64,000 nucleotides of DNA, taken from Flagellimonas hadalis. GTDB taxonomy: Bacteria; Bacteroidota; Bacteroidia; Flavobacteriales; Flavobacteriaceae. Of this stretch, positions 26,689 to 36,510 are shown piece by piece. Both the position numbers and the translations under genes were made by a program. The stretch is taken from contig NZ_VNIK02000002.1 of assembly GCF_007785775.2 (NCBI RefSeq), positions 1-64,000 of the forward strand, given 5' to 3'. Under the pieces are notes generated by a model. It saw only the letters and a program-made list of their open reading frames with translations, was not told the origin of the DNA and ran no database searches. Each line of letters begins with the position of its first letter. The stretch's first letter is position 1.

Positions 26689-29115
26689 TTATTCATCTTT
26701 TAATGATTCCACAGGATTGGCGATAGCAGCTTTAAAGCTTTGCCAGCTTACGGTCAGAAAAGTGATCAGAAGTGCAGTTGTTCCCGCTAAGGCGAAAATC
26801 CACCAACTGAAATTTGTTCTATAGGTGAATCCTTCCAACCATTGGTTCATCACATATAATGAGCATGGTATGGCAATAAGGAAGGCCAACCCCAACAATT
26901 TCGCAAAATCCTTGTTCAATAAGGTCAGTACTTGTGTTATTGTGGCACCATTCACCTTTCTTATGCCTATTTCCTTTTTTCTCAGGACAACGGTATAGGC
27001 CGTTAGACCAAAAAGACCCAATGATGCTATGAGAATGGAAAGTATGGTGAAAATCTGAAAGGCTTTTCCAAACGCCTTGTCCTGCTCATATTGGGCCTCA
27101 AACTTTTCGTCCAAGAAGGTATAGTCGAATGTGCTTTTCGGAAAAACTTCACGCCATTTGTTTTCAACTTGGTCCAACGCAGATTCCAGTCCGGCAATAG
27201 ACATGGCAGATTTATCAAGTTTTATCAATAGGTTGCTCATGTTGTCCTGATATCTGATGATCATTGGCAATATCGGGCTTTTCAACCCGAAGTGATAATA
27301 GTCCTTGATAATCCCCACAACTTTCCATTCATTGTTCCCCCAGAAACTCACCGTTTTATTCAGTAGTTCCTCTGGAGATGAAATCCCCATGGTTTTTAAA
27401 AAGGTCTCGTTTACTACAATCTGATTTCCCTCGAAACCAGAATTCCGGACAAAGGTCCCCCCCGCCAAAAATTCAATGTCCATCAAGTCAAAGTAATCCG
27501 GTTGGGCATGATAGGTATAAAAAACATTGGTCTTATCACTTCTCCCGTCGGGCAACCCAATTCCACGACTTGAGGACAGATTATCAAAACTATCCCCGGG
27601 ATAAGTCTGGGCAATGGCCGTCTTCTCAATAAACGGAAAACCTTCCAATTGCTCTTTCAACACCCTAAAGTCATTGTTGACCAAAGAATCCGACTTGCTG
27701 GAAACCACTGTCCCGTGCAGAGCCATGACTTGGCCAACATCGGCACCAATGGGTTGATTGTCCAAAAAATTGATCTGTTTGGTGATAATGAATGTTCCTG
27801 TCAATAGGACAATGGTAGCAAAAAACTGTGTGACGATAAGTCCTTTCCGCAACCCAATGCCCTCTGTGGAGGCCTTAACCTTCCCTTTCAACGCTTTGGC
27901 CGGCGAATATCTACTGAGCAAGAAGGCAGGGTAAAGCCCTGCCAGGATTATGCCGCCCAAAATAAAAATAAAATAGGGGGCAAATTTCAGGAGAGCTTCC
28001 CAATCAAGGTCGAGCTCATTTCCGGTAATGCTGTTATATAGGGGCAGTGAACCAAAAACCAATGATATGGCAATGGTCATGGCGAAAAAGTTGAGCAGTA
28101 TGGATTCCATTAAGGATTGGACGATGAGCTGCGACCTTTTTGCACCCGCAACTTTTCGAATACCCGCTTCCTTTGCCCTTTCCATAGACTTTGTCGTCGA
28201 AAGATTGACATAGTTCAACCAAGAAAGAACAAGGATTATAAAGGCTATGGCCGTTAAGAACTTTATTCTAAGAATGCTACCGTTGGCAGTGACCTCATAA
28301 GGCTTATCGGAATACAAATGAATGTCTTCGATCGGTTCTATATTGTGTCTTTCAGTTTCATTTTTTTCAATATCACTGTCAATTATTTTCTGACGTAGCA
28401 CATCAATATTGGTATTTGGGGCCAACTTCAGATAGGTATAATAGTTGTTCATGTTCCAATTCAGCTCATGGGCCGTGGGGCCAAAATCTGTCAACGTTTT
28501 TTCTGTCTCAAAGGAAATAAGGAACGAATTTCTATAATGGGCGGTCTCGGGGACATCTTCCATGACACCTGTCACCGTAAGCTGTGTCTCTTTGCCATCC
28601 TCAAAGACGGAAACTGTTTTTCTCAAGGGGTTTTCATTCCCAAAAAGTTTTTGGGCAAATGATTTTGAAAGCACTATGGAATTGGGCTCTGCCAAAACTT
28701 TTTTTGAATCCCCTTTTAGCAACGGATAATCAAATATCTCAAAATAGGAAGGGTCTGCCAGAGAGCCAAAAGGCTGCTCCAAAATCTTTTCCCCTACTTT
28801 AAAAGTTAATTTTTCAAAATAGTAAAATCGTACATAGTCCACTACTTCGGGAAACATTTCCTTTAAGGCTGGTCCCGAGGAATTGTACGTCATTGCATCA
28901 CCGGGCACATAAGTATCACCTTCAAGGTAATCCATGTAGGTCCTGTACACATTTTCAGAACCTTCAAATGTATCATAGCTCTTTTCATGGTTCACATAGA
29001 GCATTATAAGAACAAATGAAGCTATACCCACGGCCAGACCAAAGATGTTGATGATAGAATACAGTTTGTTCTTAAGAAGATACCTTACGGCAATTTTCAG
29101 ATAGTTCTTAAGCAT
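26689..29115 (-). CDS. FtsX/MacB-like ABC permease P9 of the array
   Basis: An 808-residue inner-membrane permease built of two MacB-like halves: membrane helix 1, a large periplasmic domain (about 45-280), three helices, a linker helix, a second periplasmic domain (about 450-660) and three final helices. The coupling motif between helices appears twice, as KEAGIRKVAGAKRSQ (about 318) and KEIGIRKVNGATITQ (about 717). Ala replaces Ile in the first. The C-terminus ends NPVESLKDE rather than the SLRTE of most siblings. It is the last permease before the atypical ATPase and looks the most divergent, so it may be the oldest copy or an independent arrival. Confidence 0.93.
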   Translation of the reverse strand: MLKNYLKIAVRYLLKNKLYSIINIFGLAVGIASFVLIMLYVNHEKSYDTFEGSENVYRTYMDYLEGDTYVPGDAMTYNSSGPALKEMFPEVVDYVRFYYFEKLTFKVGEKILEQPFGSLADPSYFEIFDYPLLKGDSKKVLAEPNSIVLSKSFAQKLFGNENPLRKTVSVFEDGKETQLTVTGVMEDVPETAHYRNSFLISFETEKTLTDFGPTAHELNWNMNNYYTYLKLAPNTNIDVLRQKIIDSDIEKNETERHNIEPIEDIHLYSDKPYEVTANGSILRIKFLTAIAFIILVLSWLNYVNLSTTKSMERAKEAGIRKVAGAKRSQLIVQSLMESILLNFFAMTIAISLVFGSLPLYNSITGNELDLDWEALLKFAPYFIFILGGIILAGLYPAFLLSRYSPAKALKGKVKASTEGIGLRKGLIVTQFFATIVLLTGTFIITKQINFLDNQPIGADVGQVMALHGTVVSSKSDSLVNNDFRVLKEQLEGFPFIEKTAIAQTYPGDSFDNLSSSRGIGLPDGRSDKTNVFYTYHAQPDYFDLMDIEFLAGGTFVRNSGFEGNQIVVNETFLKTMGISSPEELLNKTVSFWGNNEWKVVGIIKDYYHFGLKSPILPMIIRYQDNMSNLLIKLDKSAMSIAGLESALDQVENKWREVFPKSTFDYTFLDEKFEAQYEQDKAFGKAFQIFTILSILIASLGLFGLTAYTVVLRKKEIGIRKVNGATITQVLTLLNKDFAKLLGLAFLIAIPCSLYVMNQWLEGFTYRTNFSWWIFALAGTTALLITFLTVSWQSFKAAIANPVESLKDE

Positions 29116-29163
29116 GATTTTCTTTTTTTGATTTGTTGGTATATATCCTTAATTCAGTTTGAC

Positions 29164-31581
29164 CTATTCGGTTCGTAAACTTGTTACAGGATTGGCCGAT
29201 GCGGCCTTTACGGTTCGGGTACCCACCGTGATGAACGCAATGAGGGTTGCCAAAAACCCAGCCCCCATAAAGAACAATGGGCTCAATGTAACATGGAAAG
29301 CATAGTTCTGCAACCATTCATTCAAAAAGTACCAGGCAATAGGGGTGGCAATCACAAAGGCAATGCCCACCAACTTTAAAAAATCTTTGGTGAGCAACAG
29401 GGCCACGGAGGAAACACTGGCCCCCACTACTTTGCGTACCCCAATTTCCTTGGTACGCTGTGCCACCACCAACATGGAAATGGCAAAGAGACCGATGCAA
29501 CTCAATAAAATGCCCAGGACACTTCCACTGGAGACAATGGTTGCCATGGTTTTTTCACGCCTGAAGGTACGGTCCACGTTCTCATCAAGGAAAGACCCTA
29601 AAAATTCGGCCTGGGGCTCTATTTTCCCCCAAGCGGTCTTTATGGCATCAAAGGATTTTGCAACATTTTTAGGGGCCACTTTCACATAGGCATAGTACAG
29701 GTCCCAATCTTTGTTCATGAACAGGGTCAGGGGTTCTATCTGCCTGCTTATTTCTTGAAAATGATAATCCTTGATGACACCGATCACCGAATAGGTCACC
29801 GCGCCATCGTCCATGGGAATGCGGATGGAGAGTGGATCCTCGTCCCCAAGTTGTTTTGCCATGGTTTCGTTGATGACCAAACTGAGGCTGTCCGTGGCAA
29901 AATCCCTATCGAACGCCCGCCCGGCAACCAACTGAAGGTCCAAAGTCTTTGCATAGTCATAGTCCACGGTCAGGGCATTGGTGATGACGCCCCTTCCTTT
30001 ATAGTCAAAGCCCATCATGCTACTGGATTGGCTCCCGTCTCGTCCACGGCCTAGATTGTTATCGGCACCCGAAACGCCCAAGATGTCCGGATTGCCCTTA
30101 AGCTCGTCACGAAGGAGGTTCACCACACTGTAGCTGTTCTTTTTTCCGTTCAAGGGAATGGAGACCACCTGTTCTTTGTTATAGCCCAGATCCTTATTGC
30201 GCATGAATTCTATCTGCCCATGCAGCACCAAGGTTCCGCTGATGAGGATGATGGCAATGACAAATTGAAGAACGATGAGGCTGTTGCGCAGACGGTTCCT
30301 TCCCACCTCCAATTTTCCCTTAAGGGCCTTTAATGTGCCCAATTTGCTCATCAATAGGGCAGGATAGCCTCCCGCAATCAGCGTGATGATAAAGAGGGCA
30401 AGTACAAAAAGAATGATGACACTGGGTTGGGTAACATCTGAAAATGAGGCCTTGGTTCTAAAAAGGGTCTTGAACGGATTCAAGAGCAGGTTGCTCGCCA
30501 CCAAACCCAATAGCACGGATGCGGCAAAGACTACGAGACTTTCCATCCAGAACTGGAAGAACAGTTGTTTTTTAATCGCGCCCAAGGTCTTTCGCATCCC
30601 AATCTCCTTCAATCGTTTTTCACTGAGCGCAATGCTCATGTTGATGAAATTGGCACTTACAATGAAAATGATCACGAAGGCGATTCCCAAGATCATATAA
30701 GGGAAAACACGGTCCACTTTGGCGACACCAGACGTGTAAGAGGCAAAATGTCTATCGGCAATGGGCATCAAATGGAACTGCTTGTACCTCCCATCGGCAT
30801 CCGGAACTGCACCATCACGCATCTCACTTTCTATACTTCCCTTGTAGTGGAGGGCGGTAAAGGGAATGGTGTTTTCTTCAAACTGAGCCACAGAGACGCC
30901 TTTTTCCAGTTGGAGGTATATCGGATGGAACTGGGAGTCCCACACGTCTTTGTTGGACAGGTAATCGGGATGGCTCTCGAACGGCACCACAATTTCAAAG
31001 TCAACACTGCTGTTCTTTGGGGTCTCGGCCAGTATCGAGGCAATGGTGAAAGGCTGTTCTTCCCTTCCCATTTTAAGGGAAATGGTCTTGCCGACCACAT
31101 TGTCGGTGGTTCCAAATATTTTTTGTGCCGTTTCCTCCGAAATTGCGACGGTGTTCTTTTCCGGCAATGGGTTCTCGGTGTTTCCAAAAAGGGTCGGATA
31201 GGTAAAGATGTCAAAATACGCTGGATCTACATATTCCGCATCCAAGCTCAACTCCTTGGCATTGTAGGTCACCAACACATCCTCGCTCACCGCCCGTGCA
31301 ATATGCTTGATACCAGATACCTCCTCTTTTAGAGCAGGGGCCAAGGGCACTGGATTGGAAGTACTGATTTCCGAACCTCTTGGGGTTTGGTTGGAAAGGT
31401 AAAGCTGATACGCAGAATCCTTGTTTTCATGGAATTGGTCGAAGGAAAGTTCAAAAAGGGCGGTCATGGTCAAGAGAATGGCCACGGCAAAGGCGCAGCT
31501 GAGACCTACAATATTGGCAAGGGAAAAGACCCTGTTCTTGATAAGGTTTCGCCAAGCGATCTTAAAATAGTTCTTCAACAT
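29164..31581 (-). CDS. FtsX/MacB-like ABC permease P8 of the array
   Basis: An 805-residue permease with the shared two-half layout. It starts MLKNYFKIAWRNLIKN, which is encoded by DNA identical to that of P7 (see the repeat entries), but the first helix and both periplasmic domains have diverged. Coupling motifs are KEIGMRKTLGAIKKQ (about 327) and KEIGVRKVVGASVSS (about 714). The C-terminus is NPVTSLRTE. The 48-bp gap to P9 is the longest inside the permease block and could hide a weak internal promoter or processing site, though I see no motif. Confidence 0.94.
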   Translation of the reverse strand: MLKNYFKIAWRNLIKNRVFSLANIVGLSCAFAVAILLTMTALFELSFDQFHENKDSAYQLYLSNQTPRGSEISTSNPVPLAPALKEEVSGIKHIARAVSEDVLVTYNAKELSLDAEYVDPAYFDIFTYPTLFGNTENPLPEKNTVAISEETAQKIFGTTDNVVGKTISLKMGREEQPFTIASILAETPKNSSVDFEIVVPFESHPDYLSNKDVWDSQFHPIYLQLEKGVSVAQFEENTIPFTALHYKGSIESEMRDGAVPDADGRYKQFHLMPIADRHFASYTSGVAKVDRVFPYMILGIAFVIIFIVSANFINMSIALSEKRLKEIGMRKTLGAIKKQLFFQFWMESLVVFAASVLLGLVASNLLLNPFKTLFRTKASFSDVTQPSVIILFVLALFIITLIAGGYPALLMSKLGTLKALKGKLEVGRNRLRNSLIVLQFVIAIILISGTLVLHGQIEFMRNKDLGYNKEQVVSIPLNGKKNSYSVVNLLRDELKGNPDILGVSGADNNLGRGRDGSQSSSMMGFDYKGRGVITNALTVDYDYAKTLDLQLVAGRAFDRDFATDSLSLVINETMAKQLGDEDPLSIRIPMDDGAVTYSVIGVIKDYHFQEISRQIEPLTLFMNKDWDLYYAYVKVAPKNVAKSFDAIKTAWGKIEPQAEFLGSFLDENVDRTFRREKTMATIVSSGSVLGILLSCIGLFAISMLVVAQRTKEIGVRKVVGASVSSVALLLTKDFLKLVGIAFVIATPIAWYFLNEWLQNYAFHVTLSPLFFMGAGFLATLIAFITVGTRTVKAASANPVTSLRTE

Positions 31582-31587
31582 GATTTC
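31533..31587 (-). repeat. 55-bp direct repeat, copy at the P8 start
   Basis: This 55-bp segment covers the P8 start codon, its first codons and a few bases of leader. It is identical to 33968-34022 at the start of P7, about 2.4 kb away. The identity stops abruptly on both sides. Confidence 0.9.
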
Positions 31588-31619
31588 CGTTTTTTGGTTT
31601 AAAGGTTCCTAAGAACAAT

Positions 31620-34016
31620 TTATTGTGTCTTTAAAGAGTCCGATGGATTGGCCATTGCGGCCCTAATGGACTGAAAGCTGATGGTGGACAACGCTATCAA
31701 AATGACCAATAGGGAGGCAATGGCAAACACCTGCCAGCCCAATTGAATCCGATACGGGTAGTATTCCAGCCATTTATTGGCTATGGCCCATGCGACAGGG
31801 ATGGATATCAACAGGGCGACCAACACCAATTTTATAAAATCCTTGGAAAGGATGGCGACCACATTGTTTATGGAAGCACCCAAAACTTTTCGGATCCCGA
31901 TTTCCCGGGTCCGTTTCTCGGCGGAGAGCACGGATAGACCGAACAGGCCAATGCAGGAAATAAAAATCGTGAGAATGGCACTGAAGAGCATGATCTGCTT
32001 CCACTTGGCCTCGGCCTCATAGCTTTGATAGTTCTGGTCTTCCAGAAATTGGTAACTGTATGGGTCAAAGGGGAACATGTCCCTGAATACTTTTTCAATG
32101 TTCGCTATGGATGATGTGGCGCTTCCCGGGGCTATTTTCACGTAAAGCATCCCCAGATCATAGGATGGTTTCATGGTAAAGAGCTGTGGGCGGATGGTCT
32201 GACCAAGGGATTCGTAATGATAATCCTTTACCACACCGATCACGGTGTATTTTTCATCATTGTACCAGAAATCCACTGTTTGGCCGATGGGGTCGTTCCA
32301 CCCAGCTTCCTTCACAAAGGCCTCGTTCACCAAAACGGATTGTGTGGCATCCGAAGGATGGTCCTCGGAAAAGTTCCTGCCTTCCTTTAATTGTATGCCC
32401 AAAGTGGGGATGTAGGACTGGTTTACCGTTTCATTGGCAAAATCTATCTGCTTGTCCGCTCCCACTTTGGCAACCGTGAACCAATAACCGGCATTTTTAC
32501 CTGCAACATTCAATATGTTTCCATGGGAAGCAAGACGGGTTTTGAAGGTGTCAAATTCATCCGGGGTCAAGTTGTTTTTTTGTAACAACACGAGATCAGT
32601 ATCATCATAACCCAATTCCTGGGTGGTCAAAAAGTTGAACTGTTCGTAAATGACAAAAGTGCATATGATCAACAAGGAGGCCAAGGTAAACTGAAGCACC
32701 ACCAAGGATTTCTGAAGGTAATTTTTCCCAGAGAGGATAAAACGGCTGTACAAGGTATCCACAGGGCTATATCTGGATAGAACGAGGGCAGGGTAGAACC
32801 CGGCCAATAAACCCGTGATAACGAACAATGTTACATACCCCAACACCAATTTGGCATCGAACAAAAAGGAGAGGGCCAATTGTTTGTTGGCCAACCCATT
32901 AAAAATGGGCAGGGCCAGTTGTACCAAAAGAACGGCCATTGCAAAGGCAAAAAAGCACAGCAAGAAGGATTCTCCCAAGAACTGAAGAATCAGTTGTTTT
33001 CTTTTGCCCCCTACCACTTTTCGGATACCGATTTCTTGTGATCGTCTTACGGAACGGGCCACAGTGAGGTTCACAAAATTGATGCAGGCAATCAACAAAA
33101 TGAACAAGGCAATGCCCGATAAAACATAGGAAAAAGTGGGATTGCTGGCATCCGTCAAACCATTTTGGGCAGGGAGTTCCTTGTTGAGGTGCATGTCCGT
33201 AAAAGGCTGTAGGAAGTGTTTTGGGGGTAATCTATTGTTCCCATACTGCTCTTTGATGATTTTTGCCGTTTCGGAAGTTTGCGCCAAATATAACTCCTGC
33301 ATTTTGTCATTGACCAAGCTCACATTGGCCCCGGGCCTCAAGGAAACGAAGGTGTTCAAGAAAGAATTGAACCAGTTGAAATTGTTGGCAAGGTCCTTTT
33401 CAGTAACATGCAATGGCAGGAGCATGTCAAATTTTATGGAAGAGTTTTGTGGACTTTTCTGGGATACGGCCGTCACGGTATAGGGAACAAAATCCTCATT
33501 GTCGCGGAACATCATGGTCTTGCCCACCGCATTGGTGGTGCCAAACTGCTTGAGCGCAAGCTCTTCCGAAATGACCACGGAAAAGGGTTCGGACAAGCAG
33601 GTCTTGGGATTTCCTGAGAGTACCGGGAAAGTGAACATGGAAAAGAAGTTGGAATCGGCATAGAACAAATCTCGGGAAACGACCTCCGCCCCAATCTTTA
33701 CATCCCTTCTGGCATTTTGTATCCTCACATATTCCTTGATGTCCGGAATGTTCTCAGTAAACCTTGGCCCTTGCAGAAAGCCGGTACTGGAGTTTTTGTT
33801 TTCCGGGACACCACTTTCGTTATAGTTTTGGCTTACGATGCGGTAAATATGCTCACCGCCTTCATGGAACCTGTCATAACTCACCTCATCCTTTACATAT
33901 AGAATGATCAGCATCGCACAGGCCAGCCCCAAGCTGAGCCCGGAAATGTTGATGAAGGAATACACCTTGTTCTTGATAAGGTTTCGCCAAGCGATCTTAA
34001 AATAGTTCTTCAACAT
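31620..34016 (-). CDS. FtsX/MacB-like ABC permease P7 of the array
   Basis: A 798-residue two-half permease starting MLKNYFKIAWRNLIKNKVYS. Coupling motifs are QEIGIRKVVGGKRKQ (about 329) and REIGIRKVLGASINN (about 709). Periplasmic loops show the recurring family pattern of alternating beta strands with GRNFSEDHPSD and VGVVKDYHYESLG, the second of which recurs in each sibling as (I/V)GV(V/I)KD(Y/F)H. The C-terminus is NPSDSLKTQ, unlike the SLRTE of its neighbours. It shares the 55-bp identical 5' segment with P8. Confidence 0.94.
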   Translation of the reverse strand: MLKNYFKIAWRNLIKNKVYSFINISGLSLGLACAMLIILYVKDEVSYDRFHEGGEHIYRIVSQNYNESGVPENKNSSTGFLQGPRFTENIPDIKEYVRIQNARRDVKIGAEVVSRDLFYADSNFFSMFTFPVLSGNPKTCLSEPFSVVISEELALKQFGTTNAVGKTMMFRDNEDFVPYTVTAVSQKSPQNSSIKFDMLLPLHVTEKDLANNFNWFNSFLNTFVSLRPGANVSLVNDKMQELYLAQTSETAKIIKEQYGNNRLPPKHFLQPFTDMHLNKELPAQNGLTDASNPTFSYVLSGIALFILLIACINFVNLTVARSVRRSQEIGIRKVVGGKRKQLILQFLGESFLLCFFAFAMAVLLVQLALPIFNGLANKQLALSFLFDAKLVLGYVTLFVITGLLAGFYPALVLSRYSPVDTLYSRFILSGKNYLQKSLVVLQFTLASLLIICTFVIYEQFNFLTTQELGYDDTDLVLLQKNNLTPDEFDTFKTRLASHGNILNVAGKNAGYWFTVAKVGADKQIDFANETVNQSYIPTLGIQLKEGRNFSEDHPSDATQSVLVNEAFVKEAGWNDPIGQTVDFWYNDEKYTVIGVVKDYHYESLGQTIRPQLFTMKPSYDLGMLYVKIAPGSATSSIANIEKVFRDMFPFDPYSYQFLEDQNYQSYEAEAKWKQIMLFSAILTIFISCIGLFGLSVLSAEKRTREIGIRKVLGASINNVVAILSKDFIKLVLVALLISIPVAWAIANKWLEYYPYRIQLGWQVFAIASLLVILIALSTISFQSIRAAMANPSDSLKTQ

Positions 34017-34022
34017 GATTTC
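33968..34022 (-). repeat. 55-bp direct repeat, copy at the P7 start
   Basis: Identical to 31533-31587. It spans the P7 start codon and leader, so the shared part includes untranslated bases and not only conserved codons. Confidence 0.9.
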
Positions 34023-34047
34023 TTATTTTTTGGTTGATGGGCTGTGG

Positions 34048-36498
34048 TCATTCCGTTCTCAAGCTTTCCACAGGATTGATGTTGGCCGCCCTATAGGTCC
34101 TTGACCCGATGACGGCCAAGGCCACTATCACCATTCCCAGTCCACTGGAAAGGAAGACCCACCAACTCATGGAAGTCTTGTAGGCAAAACTCTGCATCCA
34201 TTCATGGATGAGGTACCACGAAATGGGCACGGAAATAATGAAGGCGATACCGACCAACAGTAAGAATTCCTTGCACAGCAAAAGGTTCAGTTGGGCCAAA
34301 TTGGCACCCAGGACCTTGCGTACCCCGATTTCCTTTACCCTTCGTTCCGTGGTATAGACAGCCAATCCCAAAAGTCCGAGACAACTGATCATAATGGCGA
34401 GGCCCGTGGCCCATTTTAACAATTGCATGGTGCTGCGTTCCCTTCTGTAAAAACCTTCCACGGTCTCATCCATGAACTCGACCTCCACCTCTTCGTCGGG
34501 AAACACGGAGGCCCATGCCCTTTCAATCTCCGCGATGGATGTTGCCCACTGTCCCGTATCCTTGCCCAAGTCAAAATGGATGCTTCGGAAATTCGAGTAT
34601 CCGCCATTGCCCCAATCACCCGTAAGCGCCATGGGGTTGATAGTGGACCGTAGGGAGCGTTGGTTAAAATCCTTCATCAAGCCCACAATGGAAATGCTCA
34701 TGGTGTCCAATTTAACAGTGGCCCCAACTACATCAGGAGCATTTTGGAACCCCAAGGCCTTGGCAAAGGTTTCGTTCACCACATATTCCCGGATACTGTC
34801 ATTTAATCGCTCCCTTCCGGCCAATAGGGGAATTTGGTATGTTTTTAAATAGGAAAGGTCACCCCACAAGAATTCAGTTTCTTGGTGCATTTCCGCCCCA
34901 TCCTTGTAATAGGTAAGTATCGAAGAGGAAGTGTTATTGGAAGTAGGCGGGTTGTTGCCCCAGCTTACATTGGAAACACCCTTGATGTCTTTAATTTGAT
35001 GGAACAAGCGTTCTTTTTTCACATCGGAATTATTGCTCCAAGGCAGGTACACGTAGGCCACCGCATCGGTTTTGATGCCCATGTCCTTGTTCATTACATA
35101 GTAGATCTGTTTGCCGACCAATACGGTGGCGATGACAAAGACCTGTGCCACGACAAATTGGAAAACGGTCAATGTTTTTCTAAGTCGAACACCTTTGTCC
35201 CCCTTGCTGAACTGACCTTTCAAGACCAGAACTGGCCTGAACTTGGACAGCACAAAAGCAGGATAAAACCCGGAAAGAAGACTGACCACAATGACCAATA
35301 CCAATATGCCGACTGCACCTTTGGCACTGTAAAGCACCGAAAGATCGATGTCCCCGGGCAAAAAGTCCGTGAACTGGCGCAAGAGTACAGGTGCCAACAC
35401 TAAGGACAGTACTGCGGCGAGCAACGTCATGATGAAAGTCTCCACCAAGAACTGTCGCACCACCTGTTTCTTTGAACTTCCCAACGTTTTGCGGATGCCG
35501 ATTTCCTTGGCCCTTGTCAAAGCTTGGGCAGAGGTCAGATTGATGAAGTTGGCACAACCCAACAACAGTAGGAAGAGGGCCACAAAGGCAAGGCTCTTCA
35601 AAACGGTCATGCTTGCGACATGGTCTGAATTGTTGAATGGATAGTCGCCATGTTTTCCGCCAAAGTGGATATCGGCCAAGGGCTGGAGAACGAACAACCG
35701 CTCGTCGTTGATGGCCCAAGGCTCCGTGCTTTTGTGTTCCAATGCCAAAGCATCCAGTCTGGATTGGATGGCAGGGACGCTGGACACATCCTTTATTCTA
35801 ATAAAAAGCTGATCTCCAGAGCTTGTACTGTTCCAGGCATCGTTGGAAGCCACATCTTTTCCATCGAACATCTTGGCAGAGGCAAGGGACATGAACTCGG
35901 TAAACCTCAAATCGCTTTTCTTTTCGAAGTCGGCGACCACTCCGGTGACCTTCACGGGAATGGAATCATTGTAGATCAGGGTACGCCCCACAACGTTTGC
36001 CATTTGGGTATGCGGAAAGTATCTTTCGGCCTTTTCTCGGGAAAGGACCACTTGGCCCGGTTCCGACAGGGCGGATTTGCTTTCCCCTGCCAGCCACTTG
36101 TATTGGAACAACTTAAAATAGGCATCATCGGCAAGTATGGCGTTTTCAGCGTTCCTAAAACTCAGGTCAGCCTCCCTGTTCTCAACCTTGAAAAAAGAGG
36201 TGTTGAAGAAAGGAGCCGTCAGCTCCACCCCGGGCACGCCCTCTTGAAAGGTGCGCATCAAAGGAACGGACACCCCACGGTTGGAAAACTCCGCATCGTT
36301 GGATTTGAACACCGTGGTGATCCTATAGATCCGATCACTGTCGGGATGGAACCGATCAAATGAAAAATCATAGTACACAATGGCCCCAATGACCATGGCG
36401 GCGCAAAGTCCAATGGAAAGCCCGATCACATTGATGGTCGAGAAGAGTTTGTTCTTGAGGATGCTTCTCCAGGCGAGTTTTAGGTGGTTCTTGAACAT
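34048..36498 (-). CDS. FtsX/MacB-like ABC permease P6 of the array
   Basis: The longest sibling, at 816 residues, with the shared layout. Coupling motifs are KEIGIRKTLGSSKKQ (about 336) and KEIGVRKVLGANLAQ (about 724). The first periplasmic domain carries an insertion with HKSTEPWAINDERLF (about 240-255) that the other copies lack in this form. The C-terminus is NPVESLRTE. It lies between P5 (12 bp) and P7 (31 bp). Confidence 0.94.
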   Translation of the reverse strand: MFKNHLKLAWRSILKNKLFSTINVIGLSIGLCAAMVIGAIVYYDFSFDRFHPDSDRIYRITTVFKSNDAEFSNRGVSVPLMRTFQEGVPGVELTAPFFNTSFFKVENREADLSFRNAENAILADDAYFKLFQYKWLAGESKSALSEPGQVVLSREKAERYFPHTQMANVVGRTLIYNDSIPVKVTGVVADFEKKSDLRFTEFMSLASAKMFDGKDVASNDAWNSTSSGDQLFIRIKDVSSVPAIQSRLDALALEHKSTEPWAINDERLFVLQPLADIHFGGKHGDYPFNNSDHVASMTVLKSLAFVALFLLLLGCANFINLTSAQALTRAKEIGIRKTLGSSKKQVVRQFLVETFIMTLLAAVLSLVLAPVLLRQFTDFLPGDIDLSVLYSAKGAVGILVLVIVVSLLSGFYPAFVLSKFRPVLVLKGQFSKGDKGVRLRKTLTVFQFVVAQVFVIATVLVGKQIYYVMNKDMGIKTDAVAYVYLPWSNNSDVKKERLFHQIKDIKGVSNVSWGNNPPTSNNTSSSILTYYKDGAEMHQETEFLWGDLSYLKTYQIPLLAGRERLNDSIREYVVNETFAKALGFQNAPDVVGATVKLDTMSISIVGLMKDFNQRSLRSTINPMALTGDWGNGGYSNFRSIHFDLGKDTGQWATSIAEIERAWASVFPDEEVEVEFMDETVEGFYRRERSTMQLLKWATGLAIMISCLGLLGLAVYTTERRVKEIGVRKVLGANLAQLNLLLCKEFLLLVGIAFIISVPISWYLIHEWMQSFAYKTSMSWWVFLSSGLGMVIVALAVIGSRTYRAANINPVESLRTE

Positions 36499-36510
36499 AT
36501 GTTTTCTTTT

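Noticed and set aside
29345..31332. Long plus-strand frames opposite the permease genes (up to 255 codons)
   Set aside because: They run antisense to a clear FtsX permease and show none of the signals of real proteins; similar shadows occur along the whole array because of codon bias.
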